NCBI GenBank assembly: GCA_017512705.1
Contig: JAFWEX010000090.1
Coordinates: forward strand, 1-50,531
Length of the DNA: 50,531 nucleotides
Reading direction: 5' to 3'
Source: Paenibacillus sp.
Lineage (GTDB): Bacteria > Bacillota > Bacilli > Paenibacillales > Paenibacillaceae
Part shown: positions 34,102 through 41,970 of the stretch, piece by piece
Numbering within the stretch: the stretch's first letter is position 1
How the letters are laid out: each line of letters begins with the position of its first letter
Notes under the pieces: generated by a model
Seen by the model: the letters and a program-made list of their open reading frames with translations, nothing else
What the model was told of the DNA's origin: nothing
The model's database searches: none
Translations under genes and position numbers: made by a program

Positions 34102-35088
34102 TTACCGTATCTCTGTAAGCATCTCTATTACTTGTTTTGAGTGATAGGCAGCGAGGTTTCTGGCGAACTGCTGATCTGGAAATTGTCGATGAAGCAGCTT
34201 GAGGCCTCCTGCCACTAAGGATAAATGATGACAATATCGATAAAATGACATTCGGATGGGATCGAGATTTTTTTGCTCAAAATATCGATAAAATTCGCCA
34301 AAACGCAGCGCAATAAAGCTGTGTTCATGTTCAAGGTCGAAAAATCCTGCCCCCTCAATATCAATGAGACATGGTTGCATCTGATGATCCACTAATATAT
34401 GATTTGGCCCAAGCTCATCATGAATAAAATGATAACGGCTGCGAGGTTGAATTTGCGACTCCAATTCGTATAATTTCTCCAACAGCTGTTTGTAATTTTC
34501 TTTTACACGCAGCAGATATTTGGAGGCATACGTTAAAGATTTTGCAGCATCGATTAGCTTCAATTTGGAGCATGTCGTTTCCTTATGATTAGGATTGTGG
34601 ACTTTTCCGTACATATTTCGTTCTATTTGGTGCATCCCGGATACCATGTCTCCGATCCGTTGAAATAACCGTTCCTTGGTTATCGAGTCTGTATGTTGAA
34701 AATAGTCTTCAGCTGTCTTTCCTTCAATGTACTCAACCAGGGCAAAGTCGAAATGATGCCGTTTTCGGTCATTATTGAGATCATACAAGGCAGGTGTACG
34801 AATTCCATGGTTGTGGAGAAAATCCGTATTCATAGTGAAAAGAGAACTTCCGTAAGAGGACTGAAAAGTAGGCTCACTCAACAGCTCTTCTTGAAAATAG
34901 TTGGAAGAAATATCCCAAACGTACAGCATACAAGCAAAACCGTTTGTGCATATAACTTTGTAGATGGCTTTTTGCGCACCGCCTTGTGATTTTGTTTGTT
35001 CAGCCAGATGATAACTACTGCCAAAAACACGCTGCACATATTCCTTTAATTCAATATAAGTAATATGACTATCCATTTCCATTCTCAT
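34102..35088 (-). CDS. APH-like small-molecule kinase with altered catalytic loop
   Basis: 328 residues. The APH/choline-kinase pattern is visible: KAIYKVICTNGFACMLYV (nucleotide lobe), FALVEYIEGKTAEDYF (hinge), and the loop HDELGPNHILVD with the metal-binding DIEGAGFFDLEHE. The canonical loop is HGDxxxxN; here Asp is replaced by Glu and Asn by His, a form I associate with a Paenibacillus/Mph-like subgroup. Activity could be retained through Glu, but this is inference. The start at 35088 has GGAG eight bases upstream; an earlier in-frame ATG at 35109 does not. Substrate unknown; no resistance phenotype should be read from it. Confidence 0.82.
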   Translation of the reverse strand: MRMEMDSHITYIELKEYVQRVFGSSYHLAEQTKSQGGAQKAIYKVICTNGFACMLYVWDISSNYFQEELLSEPTFQSSYGSSLFTMNTDFLHNHGIRTPALYDLNNDRKRHHFDFALVEYIEGKTAEDYFQHTDSITKERLFQRIGDMVSGMHQIERNMYGKVHNPNHKETTCSKLKLIDAAKSLTYASKYLLRVKENYKQLLEKLYELESQIQPRSRYHFIHDELGPNHILVDHQMQPCLIDIEGAGFFDLEHEHSFIALRFGEFYRYFEQKNLDPIRMSFYRYCHHLSLVAGGLKLLHRQFPDQQFARNLAAYHSKQVIEMLTEIR

Positions 35089-35230
35089 GCTCGATGCTCC
35101 TATTTCCATTGGATTCGCCGGCCAGCATCATAAATATAGAGGAATCCCGTCTGAAAATATAGACTGTTTCTTTGCTTTCTGATATAGTGTTGCTTAAGGT
35201 CTGTACATTTTATAAACAAACATATACATA

Positions 35231-35281
35231 GGCAGGGGCTGGGAACTCAACCATATGGTGAGTCAACCCGGCCTCTTATTT
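35231..35281 (+). terminator. Orphan + strand terminator hairpin
   Basis: GGGGCTGGG and CCCGGCCTC close a stem with an inner ACTCAACC/GGTGAGT hairpin, followed by TTATTTTTT. No + strand gene lies upstream in the 375-base gap 35089-35463. It abuts the decayed DUF4179-type fragment. It may end a small RNA from a weak promoter (TTGCTT at 35190, TATAAA at 35211, spacing 15). Confidence 0.5.
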
Positions 35282-35395
35282 TTTGATTGAAACGAAATGG
35301 ATATCTTCAGTCGTTTCTGGAAAATTTAAACTTAATGAGCATGGGGAATCATTGAAAATTATATTGAAGATCTGGAAATGAAGGTTCCGTTATAA
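35271..35395 (+). pseudogene. Decayed C-terminus of a DUF4179-family anti-sigma-type protein
   Basis: Translated as SGKFKLNEHGE (35316-35348) and, after loss of one base, IENYIEDLEMKVPL and TAA (35351-35395). The live anti-sigma protein at 37570-38793 has SGKFKLNERGEVIKHYIKELE, and its exported paralogue ends GEIVKNYIEELEMKIPLK. At the DNA level the break is a single missing G in GAAGTCATT. Weaker similarity extends back to about 35271 (FLIETKWISSVV against FIPEMEKPSSLS). The rest of the gene is gone. A + strand terminator follows at 35433. Confidence 0.85.
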
Positions 35396-35432
35396 ACGTT
35401 AACGATGACATAATTCTAACCAGCATCGCCTG

Positions 35433-35465
35433 AAATCCTCCTTAACGGAGGATTTTTGCTTTTTT
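35433..35465. terminator. Terminator after the decayed DUF4179 copy
   Basis: A perfect ATCCTCC / GGAGGAT stem with a 5-base loop and a T-rich tail on +; it also lies directly behind the - strand gene ending at 35464, where it has only a short T-run. Confidence 0.8.
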
Positions 35466-35904
35466 ATCGGCTGGGTCCGCTAGTATGCTGAATGATCAGG
35501 GAATCTGCATCAATCGTCACAGTTAGATCGAAAAAACGATCGCTGTATCCTTCCCTCCAGTCCTCAGGAACATCTTCGGAGTAAAACCAGAAGCGAAGCA
35601 GTCGTTGCTTGGGGATTTGAACACACTCATCAGCGCAGTCGATGGAGCACTTGGATAGATCGAGGGTGAGCGGCGGTGACCAGTGCTTTGTTGCTTCAGT
35701 CCACTCTACCGCCAGCTGCTGTGCAGCTGCAGCAGCGAGGAGCAGATGAAGTGCATAATCTGGACCGACCAGTTGTTCCGCAATCATCTCCTGTTGTTTG
35801 TCGTCCGGGGCAGACAAAAGTGCAGCAGTATACTTACGGTCGATATTAAAAATGCTGCTTGGGAACTGCGGGTTGGAATATATATCATGGTATGACTCCG
35901 GCAT
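35464..35904 (-). CDS. Hypothetical protein, family not recognised
   Basis: 146 residues, no signal peptide or membrane helix. An Ala-rich helix (HLLLAAAAAQQLAVEW) is followed by a Cys cluster (CSIDCADEC) and a beta-rich C-terminal end with FWFYSEDVPEDWREGYSDRFFDLTVTID. GAGGTG lies seven bases before the ATG, and the start is 15 bases after the stop of the CPBP gene, so the two are co-transcribed. The composition of the C-terminal half recalls immunity-like or SUKH-like small proteins, but I cannot assign a family. Confidence 0.7.
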   Translation of the reverse strand: MPESYHDIYSNPQFPSSIFNIDRKYTAALLSAPDDKQQEMIAEQLVGPDYALHLLLAAAAAQQLAVEWTEATKHWSPPLTLDLSKCSIDCADECVQIPKQRLLRFWFYSEDVPEDWREGYSDRFFDLTVTIDADSLIIQHTSGPSR

Positions 35905-35919
35905 AATTGTTCACCTCTT

Positions 35920-36723
35920 CTAAGGCATTACTTTTTTCGTATTCTCCATTATATCTAATATGTGTTTTTCTTTGCCACGTTTTATAAATAACAATACAAG
36001 AGCAATCGTTATTATTCCAATGGTAGTTACGAGTTTAATAAATAGACGTTCGTCCATAACCCAAGAGGCGGAAAAAGCATTGATTAGACTGTGAAATAAA
36101 ATACATAGCCAGATGCTTTTACTCAAGCGGTAGATGACTGCCAATGCAAACGATAATCCAATAACCATAAGGGTAAATAGTCCGAAATTCCAGTTATATT
36201 GACTGGTTCCTTTAATAAAAAAAAGTGGGAGATGCCATACAGCCCAGATCATAGCTGTAACAAGGACTGCTCTAAAAAATCCAATTTTCTTCTCAAGCAG
36301 CGGTTGTAGAATATAACGCCACCCCAATTCTTCCAGCCCGCCTCCGATGATCATAATTGGAATAGACAATACGGCCATATATACAGGGAGATCTGAAGTG
36401 ATACCTCCTAGTAGTGCGGGAATACCGAAATACGCAGTGGTGAATATAAACACGATAATGTATGCCATAAGCGGCTGTTTGACTGCAAAAGCTTCTTTGA
36501 TGAAAGGTTTGAATCCTGATATTTTCCTATAATGTCTCAAAATAAAATATGCAGCAAGAGGTGGTCCGTTCCCACCGATTGTAAGCAACAGCATGCCCAA
36601 GGGAGTTCTTAGTTCTAACAGTCCTATCTGGCTGGCTAAGATTAGAATTCCCCATGAACAATAAGTGATGAGGAAAGTCCATATGATATATTGCAATAAT
36701 AGTTTGGTGCTGCCTTTTTTCAA
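35920..36723 (-). CDS. CPBP family intramembrane protease homologue
   Basis: 267 residues with about eight helices. Motifs of the Abi/CAAX protease family are visible: GGLEELGWRYILQ (EExxxR), AVWHLPLFF (FxxxH type) and ILFHSLINAF (third His motif). The start is a TTG at 36723 with AGGAGGG six bases upstream; the longer frame to 36828 adds unlikely residues. Bacterial members can act in bacteriocin immunity or regulated proteolysis. It is co-transcribed with the hypothetical gene downstream and divergent from the ECF sigma gene. Confidence 0.9.
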   Translation of the reverse strand: MKKGSTKLLLQYIIWTFLITYCSWGILILASQIGLLELRTPLGMLLLTIGGNGPPLAAYFILRHYRKISGFKPFIKEAFAVKQPLMAYIIVFIFTTAYFGIPALLGGITSDLPVYMAVLSIPIMIIGGGLEELGWRYILQPLLEKKIGFFRAVLVTAMIWAVWHLPLFFIKGTSQYNWNFGLFTLMVIGLSFALAVIYRLSKSIWLCILFHSLINAFSASWVMDERLFIKLVTTIGIITIALVLLFIKRGKEKHILDIMENTKKVMP

Positions 36724-36964
36724 GTTGATCCCTCCTGTTTTAATGTAGCCTCTAGAGGCGATTGTCCTCCTGGAATTGAGTATAGAACGTGAGAAGATCT
36801 CTTGTATCAAGCCTTGGAAGGAATCCAACTAAGTCTATAGGCTGAATTCCGTTAGGACGTATCGGTGTTCATTCTCTTCGCCGATGTGTGTTTTTAAGGG
36901 CTTTTGAGACAGCCCTTTCTTTTGTCATTTTTCTGTATATCGTAAATTTTTTTACGTTGTATAT

Positions 36965-36991
36965 AACCTTTTGCTGTACTTGTCCATCTAA
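36965..36991 (+). promoter_or_regulatory. Candidate autoregulatory ECF promoter
   Basis: AACCTTTT (36965-36972) and CCATCTAA (36984-36991) have the AAC-type -35 and a -10-like element at a spacing of about 15 between cores, some 35 bases before the GTG start. The sigma factor's consensus is not known, so this is a guess from position. The 302-base gap 36724-37025 otherwise holds the TTG-gene leader and nothing else clear. Confidence 0.35.
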
Positions 36992-37025
36992 TTCTATAGA
37001 GGGCCCTCAGAAGGAGATGAAATTC

Positions 37026-37577
37026 GTGCATCAAACTATGGAACAAGAAGTCAAACGAGCACAGCAGGGGGATCGTGAAGCATTTATTCAGCTGTTCCGG
37101 AGGCTGGAACCCGAGCTGTACAGTTTGGCCAAGTCCATTGTGGGACGGGATGAAGACTGCGCGGATGTTCTTCAGGAAACAACACTGAAAGCGTATAAGA
37201 GCATCACCGGGTTACGAAAGACTGCTTATTTCAAAACGTGGCTTATTCGCATTCTAATTAATGAATGTAATCAAGTACTACGTATGCGCAAACGAACCAT
37301 CGTCATGGCGGAGCTGCCTGAGCATACAGAGACAGGCAGCAATGAACAGCATTTTGTGAATAGTCGACAACATGATTTGCGAGAAGCCGTGGAGAATCTG
37401 GACGAATCGTTACGTTTGGTTGTTCATCTGTTCTATTATCAGGATTTGTCGATCAAACAAATAGCAAGTGTACTTGAACTGTCAGAAGGAGCTGTCAGAG
37501 CTCGATTACACAGAGCTCGAGGGGTGCTTGCTAAGCAGATCAATGAAATTGGGAAGGGGAGAGTGGCGTATGAATAA
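37026..37577 (+). CDS. ECF-type RNA polymerase sigma factor
   Basis: 183 residues. Region 2 covers about 14-80 (DREAFIQLFRRLEPELYSLA, DCADVLQETTLKAYKSI, FKTWLIRILINEC), and region 4 about 118-170 (LREAVENLDESLRLVVHLFY, QIASVLELSEGAVRARLHRAR). The start is a GTG at 37026 with AAGGAG nine bases upstream; the longer frame adds a hydrophobic, non-family extension. The stop overlaps the anti-sigma start by eight bases, so both are made together. Related to SigV/SigW-type ECF factors; target genes unknown. Confidence 0.93.
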   Translation: MHQTMEQEVKRAQQGDREAFIQLFRRLEPELYSLAKSIVGRDEDCADVLQETTLKAYKSITGLRKTAYFKTWLIRILINECNQVLRMRKRTIVMAELPEHTETGSNEQHFVNSRQHDLREAVENLDESLRLVVHLFYYQDLSIKQIASVLELSEGAVRARLHRARGVLAKQINEIGKGRVAYE

Positions 37578-38793
37578 CCATGATCTTGATCAGCAGCTCC
37601 GGGAGCTGGGGAAGAAGGATGCGAGTAAGGTTCCAGACTTAATCCGACGCCGCCAAGAAGAGGTATATGCCACTCTGGAAACTCTCCCGATGCAAGAACG
37701 CAGTCAACGAGTAAAGATTGCTCGCGTCATGCCTCAAATTCGCCGTATGATGTTGACAGCTGCAGCGGTAATGATTTTTACCATGGGCAGCTTGCTGGGC
37801 GGTGCCGCTTTATCCCCAGCCTTAGCGGCATCCTTGCAAAGCATTCCGCTAATTGGCAGTCTGTTTAAGTTGGCCGACGACTTAGGTCTGCAAACATTGG
37901 GAGAGCGTCAGATTGCCGATGTTGTGGGAGTAAGTGCTACGCATGATGGAATTACTCTGCGTATCCCAGAACTCATATACGATGGTACACGGCTTTCCAT
38001 GGTGGTTACTCGTGAAGGAGAAAAGTTAAGCGGCGGTATCCTTGATCAGGTTTCTACAGGAAATGGAACACAGCCGATATATCCTAAAGGAGCCATTCAT
38101 TCATTTGATGTTGAGATTGATGGTCATTCCATCCATCGGGGAGAAAGTGGATGGAATATAGGGCTGGGAGCAAAACCGACTTCCGACCCCAATACAGCTA
38201 TTTATGAACTTACGCCACGTTCTTCGCCCAAGCAGTCCGCATCAGAACTTCCTGATACATTTACGCTAACCGTTCAGGTCGGTCTGGAGGGAGTAGATGA
38301 GCCGTTTGTGTTGGAACTTCCGGTGCGAGAACATCAGGCCAAAGTAATTTCGAATACTCAAAAGTCGAAGGAATGGAAAGAGCACAAGCTGACACTGAGC
38401 AAAATTCAGTTTACACCCATTACAACCAAAGTATGGTTAAATGTGGTCTCCAGTGGTCCAAAAACCCAGAAGTGGCAGCAACAGCTCGGATTTGAGCTGT
38501 GGGATGACCAGGGTAATATACTAGGTCTGATTGGTGGATATGGTGCGTATGACACTAACCCTATGGGAGGAGAGCTTCACTATGATCTGTTGTTTGAACG
38601 TTTCACAGTGGCTACTCCCTCTGTCAAACTAAAAGTTTTTATACCTGAAATGGAGAAACCTTCATCCCTTTCAGGAAAATTCAAGTTAAACGAGCGCGGA
38701 GAAGTCATTAAACATTATATCAAAGAGCTGGAGATCACCCTTCCGGTTGATCAAGCGGCAATACAGAAACTATACGAGAATCCATCACAATAA
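37570..38793 (+). CDS. Membrane anti-sigma factor, DUF4179/DUF5643 type
   Basis: 407 residues. Cytoplasmic sigma-binding N-terminus (about 1-57; DLDQQLRELGKKD), one membrane helix (about 60-82; MLTAAAVMIFTMGSLL), then two extracellular beta domains: DUF4179-like (about 95-235; ADVVGVSATHDGITLRIPEL) and DUF5643-like (about 255-400). It would hold the sigma factor at the membrane until an outside signal arrives. The start at 37570 lies inside the end of the sigma gene. It is followed 15 bases on by an exported relative of its extracellular half. Confidence 0.9.
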   Translation: MNNHDLDQQLRELGKKDASKVPDLIRRRQEEVYATLETLPMQERSQRVKIARVMPQIRRMMLTAAAVMIFTMGSLLGGAALSPALAASLQSIPLIGSLFKLADDLGLQTLGERQIADVVGVSATHDGITLRIPELIYDGTRLSMVVTREGEKLSGGILDQVSTGNGTQPIYPKGAIHSFDVEIDGHSIHRGESGWNIGLGAKPTSDPNTAIYELTPRSSPKQSASELPDTFTLTVQVGLEGVDEPFVLELPVREHQAKVISNTQKSKEWKEHKLTLSKIQFTPITTKVWLNVVSSGPKTQKWQQQLGFELWDDQGNILGLIGGYGAYDTNPMGGELHYDLLFERFTVATPSVKLKVFIPEMEKPSSLSGKFKLNERGEVIKHYIKELEITLPVDQAAIQKLYENPSQ

Positions 38794-38808
38794 GAGGAGA
38801 AGTTAACG

Positions 38809-39783
38809 ATGAAAAAAACATCTAAAATTATTGCAGTATCTGCTTTGGCAACAGGTTTGTTCGTTGGAGGTGGCGCTTGGGGATACCAAACAACACATGT
38901 TGATGCTGCAGCAGCCCAAGCTAGTGGAGAGAAAGGAAAAGCTGTGAGTAAAGCGAAAAATATTCGAGTCACCCAGAGTGGCATTACTCTTGAGATGACA
39001 AAAGCAAATTTCGATGGAAACCTGATTGATATTTCCCTCGACCGAAGCGGCAAAGAAGTAAATGGCAGTTTCGTATACAGTGGTACAAAAGATGAAGGGA
39101 GTGGCCAAATTGAACACGGAAGTCTTCAATCCATAGACGTATTTATTAACGGGAAATCGATCATGGAGCTTGGCGGTAAAGTACTGGGGCAAAGGCCTAA
39201 TCTGGGGTGGGGACCTGGAGATACTCCGGAAAGTGTTCGTATTAAGATTACAGATGCTTCCTGGTTAGGCGGGAAAGGTTACGCTTTCCCAGAAAAGTTC
39301 CAGCTTAAGTTAAAAGTGAAGTTGGAAGGCGTGGATGAACCTTACATCATAGAACTTCCCATGCAGAAGGCAGTAGGCAAACCAGTGGTAGTAAAAAAGA
39401 CTCTGACCAAACAGGCCGATAATATAACCCTTGAGCTTGGTAAAATGAATCTTACATCATCTTCCACTCGTATCCAACTGATTGAAAAGGGGAATGATTC
39501 AGAACAACCGTCCGGAATCATGTACGAGTTTGTGGACGACAGCGGGCGTCGTCTGGATTACTTGACAGCCTTTGGTACAGATCAAAACAACCCATCCAAA
39601 GCAATGTATTATGACGTTGTATTAAGCCCGATTCATAGCAATGCTAAATCTATAACGATTAAACCATTTTACCCTGAGATGGAAGTACCCGGTGCAGCGA
39701 ATGGCGCGTTCAAGCGAGATACCAATGGGGAGATCGTTAAAAATTATATAGAAGAGTTAGAAATGAAGATTCCGCTAAAATAA
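38809..39783 (+). CDS. Exported paralogue of the anti-sigma extracellular domains
   Basis: 324 residues. A signal peptide (to about residue 33, HVDAAAA) replaces the cytoplasmic and membrane parts. The rest follows the anti-sigma protein: ITLEMTKANFDGNLIDISLDR, LKLKVKLEGVDEPYIIELP, AMYYDVVLSPIHSNAKS and the C-terminal GEIVKNYIEELEMKIPLK. AGAGGAG precedes the ATG. No Cys lipobox, so it is soluble or wall-associated. It may compete for, or present, the ligand seen by the anti-sigma protein (inference). Confidence 0.85.
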   Translation: MKKTSKIIAVSALATGLFVGGGAWGYQTTHVDAAAAQASGEKGKAVSKAKNIRVTQSGITLEMTKANFDGNLIDISLDRSGKEVNGSFVYSGTKDEGSGQIEHGSLQSIDVFINGKSIMELGGKVLGQRPNLGWGPGDTPESVRIKITDASWLGGKGYAFPEKFQLKLKVKLEGVDEPYIIELPMQKAVGKPVVVKKTLTKQADNITLELGKMNLTSSSTRIQLIEKGNDSEQPSGIMYEFVDDSGRRLDYLTAFGTDQNNPSKAMYYDVVLSPIHSNAKSITIKPFYPEMEVPGAANGAFKRDTNGEIVKNYIEELEMKIPLK

Positions 39784-39791
39784 ATTCAAAT

Positions 39792-39881
39792 ATGTTGTGT
39801 GATAAGGCCAGCTATTTTACGAAGGTATTCAAGAAGGTGACGGACATGACGCCTGTTGAGTTTAAAAATCGAATCTCTTAG
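39792..39881 (+). pseudogene. C-terminal remnant of an AraC/XylS regulator
   Basis: The frame reads CDKASYFTKVFKKVTDMTPV and ends EFKNRIS then TAG, which is the end of the second helix-turn-helix of AraC regulators (SYFTKVFKK..GMTPVEF). Only about 28 codons remain; no ribosome site is seen and the rest of the gene is missing. It sits between the sigma operon and a stalk-domain gene. Confidence 0.8.
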
Positions 39882-39988
39882 GTCAATAACCTGCTTACAG
39901 CTTGCTTATCATTAAAGTTTATCCTCCTCGACACCGATAAAGATAGATGTAAAAACAATTGTTGTGACAATACTGGAGGATGAACATC

Positions 39989-40801
39989 ATGAGCAAGAAA
40001 TCAGTTAAGCAAAAGGCACTTTATTTCGCAACAGGCTTTATGGCTGCAACGTTACTGACATCATCGGTTACGACGTTCGCTGCGCCGATCAAAAAGCAGA
40101 TCGATGCCTATTTCAACAACACAAAGATTTATGTGGACGGCAAGCTAGTGCATGCCAAGGATGAGAAAGGAAAAACCCTGGAGCCGCTGGTGTACAATGG
40201 AACGACCTATCTTCCGGTAAGAGCCGTGGGTGAAGCATTTAATAGCAGTGTAAAATGGGATGGCCCCCAAAATAGTGTCTACGTCGGTAAAGTGAACGCA
40301 GGCGATTATAATGTTGCCTTGAGCCGTTTGGATTACTTCAGCGAATCCCAGCGTTATCAGTGGGGAAGAGAACCATGGGGAAATTACAAGGGCAATGTCA
40401 TTAAGCCTTGGAACGAGGAGTCTGACAAGGATAGTACAGGTTCCAATTACGCTAATGGTTTATTGTTTGAGCTGAAAGGCACAGGGACGGGTGCGACTTA
40501 CGGACTGGAATCCGAACGCGAGTATTTGCTTAATCAGCAGTATAAAGATTTCAAAGGAAGTTTTGTGCTACATTATGACAGCCGTTCTTCCGTTCATGCC
40601 CATGCCGTGCTGAAGGTATACGGCGATGACAAACTGCTTTATACCTCTGAGATTGTAGAAAAAGGAACATTGCCCATTTCTTTCGACGTTAATGTAAAAG
40701 GGGTCAACAAGCTTAAACTGGTAGTGACGAATACGAACATGGATATGGATTATTCCGACAAAATTCAGTTTGGTATTGTGAATGCCGGGTTTTTGAAATA
40801 A
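39989..40801 (+). CDS. Exported stalk-domain protein with an NPCBM-like module
   Basis: 270 residues; signal peptide to about residue 30 (TTFAA). The copper-amine-oxidase N-terminal-type stalk domain follows (about 33-100; KIYVDGKLV, LVYNGTTYLPVRAVGEAFN). The C-terminal part (about 110-270) has the NPCBM pattern YLLNQQYKDFKGSFVLH, HAVLKVYGDDKLLYTSE and VNVKGVNKLKLVV, so it probably binds carbohydrate outside the cell. The start at 39989 is preferred (GGAGG nine bases upstream); an in-frame ATG at 39980 lies too close to that site. No enzyme domain is present. Confidence 0.85.
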   Translation: MSKKSVKQKALYFATGFMAATLLTSSVTTFAAPIKKQIDAYFNNTKIYVDGKLVHAKDEKGKTLEPLVYNGTTYLPVRAVGEAFNSSVKWDGPQNSVYVGKVNAGDYNVALSRLDYFSESQRYQWGREPWGNYKGNVIKPWNEESDKDSTGSNYANGLLFELKGTGTGATYGLESEREYLLNQQYKDFKGSFVLHYDSRSSVHAHAVLKVYGDDKLLYTSEIVEKGTLPISFDVNVKGVNKLKLVVTNTNMDMDYSDKIQFGIVNAGFLK

Positions 40802-40908
40802 GACAGGCCCTCTAAGGTTAGAGCCATCAGGTGAAATTGTTATGCCATCTGTTAGGGAACACCAAAAGCGGCACACGGCGACAGCCACTAAAAATATAGT
40901 CACAAACA

Positions 40909-40936
40909 AAAGAACCCGCGAATTCGCGGGTTCTTT
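40909..40936. terminator. Bidirectional terminator between convergent genes
   Basis: A perfect 28-bp palindrome built on GAACCCGCG and its complement, with AAA and TTT at the ends. It serves the stalk-domain gene (+) and the sulfurtransferase gene (-). Confidence 0.9.
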
Positions 40937-40940
40937 CACG

Positions 40941-41777
40941 TTATTCACTTTTGGTCGCCACAGGATTCCTCTCATAACTGATCCAGTCGCTCCAGCTTCC
41001 GGAATACAGCTTCACATTCGAGAATCCCGCTTCTTCTAGTGCAATTACGTTCGGGCAGGCAGATACACCTGAGCCGCAGTACACAATAATGGAACCATCC
41101 TTGTCCAATTTACTGAACCGCTCTTCCAATGTCTCAACACCAGACCAGCGTCCATCTGCATCAAGCACGTCTTTCCAAAAATAGTTCAACGCTCCCGGAA
41201 TATGTCCGGCCTTGGCGTCAATCGGTTCCTCTAGTCCCGCATAGCGGCGGGCATCACGAGAGTCGATCAGTACGGCACTCCCGCTTGCGGAAGCTTGCTG
41301 TACATCCTCTACACCTGCTAGCATCTGCGGCTGGACATTCACCTCAAACGAAGATGGAATCTGCACCGGCACATCGGTCGTAACAGGGAATTTGGCATTC
41401 TGCCAAGCAGAGAAACCCTCATCCATGACATAGACTTGCTCATGTCCCATATAACGCAGCAGCCACCACAGACGCGAGGCGTTCATGCCGCCTTGATCAT
41501 CATAGGCGATGATGCGGTTATTGGAACCGATGCCCGCTCTGGCAAGACGGCTCGCAAGTGCAGCTGGATCAGGGAGTGGATGGCGTCCGCCATGCTCTGT
41601 TACCGGAGCGGAGAGATCTTTTTCGAGATCAAGGTAGACCGCGCCTGGGATATGTCCAGCTTCATAGGCTTGTTGACCGGCTTCGGGCTGTCCAAGTAAA
41701 AAGCGACAATCCACGATAGCTACGTCAGGTTCATACATTCTGGCGAGCAGCCAGCGCATGGATACAATATTTTTCAT
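40941..41777 (-). CDS. Sulfurtransferase with two rhodanese domains
   Basis: 278 residues, tandem rhodanese. The N-terminal inactive domain has IVDCRFLLGQPEAG and HIPGAVYLDLEKDLS; the C-terminal domain carries the catalytic C234 in VYCGSGVSACPN. The CGSGVSA loop is near the CGSGVTA type of mercaptopyruvate sulfurtransferases, while thiosulfate enzymes have CRxGx[R/T], so 3-mercaptopyruvate is the more likely donor (inference). Cytoplasmic. The ribosome site is weak (GGGCGG). It follows the DMT gene on the same strand after 193 bases. Confidence 0.9.
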   Translation of the reverse strand: MKNIVSMRWLLARMYEPDVAIVDCRFLLGQPEAGQQAYEAGHIPGAVYLDLEKDLSAPVTEHGGRHPLPDPAALASRLARAGIGSNNRIIAYDDQGGMNASRLWWLLRYMGHEQVYVMDEGFSAWQNAKFPVTTDVPVQIPSSFEVNVQPQMLAGVEDVQQASASGSAVLIDSRDARRYAGLEEPIDAKAGHIPGALNYFWKDVLDADGRWSGVETLEERFSKLDKDGSIIVYCGSGVSACPNVIALEEAGFSNVKLYSGSWSDWISYERNPVATKSE

Positions 41778-41925
41778 AACAATACACCGCCCTTAAATGT
41801 AATATTTCTTCAAATATACAGACGGAACCTAGCTATAGTAGGCTCCAGTGCACTCTTTTTACTTCACAGTCGTGAACTCGATAGCAATCTAACAAAAGTG
41901 GATTAGATACCGCTATGTCATGATG

Positions 41926-41969
41926 TCACTATATCGAAATGCTGCAATGTCGCTATATCTCGCTATATC
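41926..41969 (+). repeat. Short repeats of the type TCGCTATATC
   Basis: TCGCTATATC occurs twice in perfect tandem (41950-41959, 41960-41969) with a variant TCACTATATC at 41926. They lie just beyond the stop of the DMT gene and look like slippage products. Confidence 0.7.
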
Positions 41970-41970
41970 G

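Noticed and set aside
41926-41969. Operator array
   Set aside because: The repeats lie behind a stop codon with irregular spacing; slippage explains them better.
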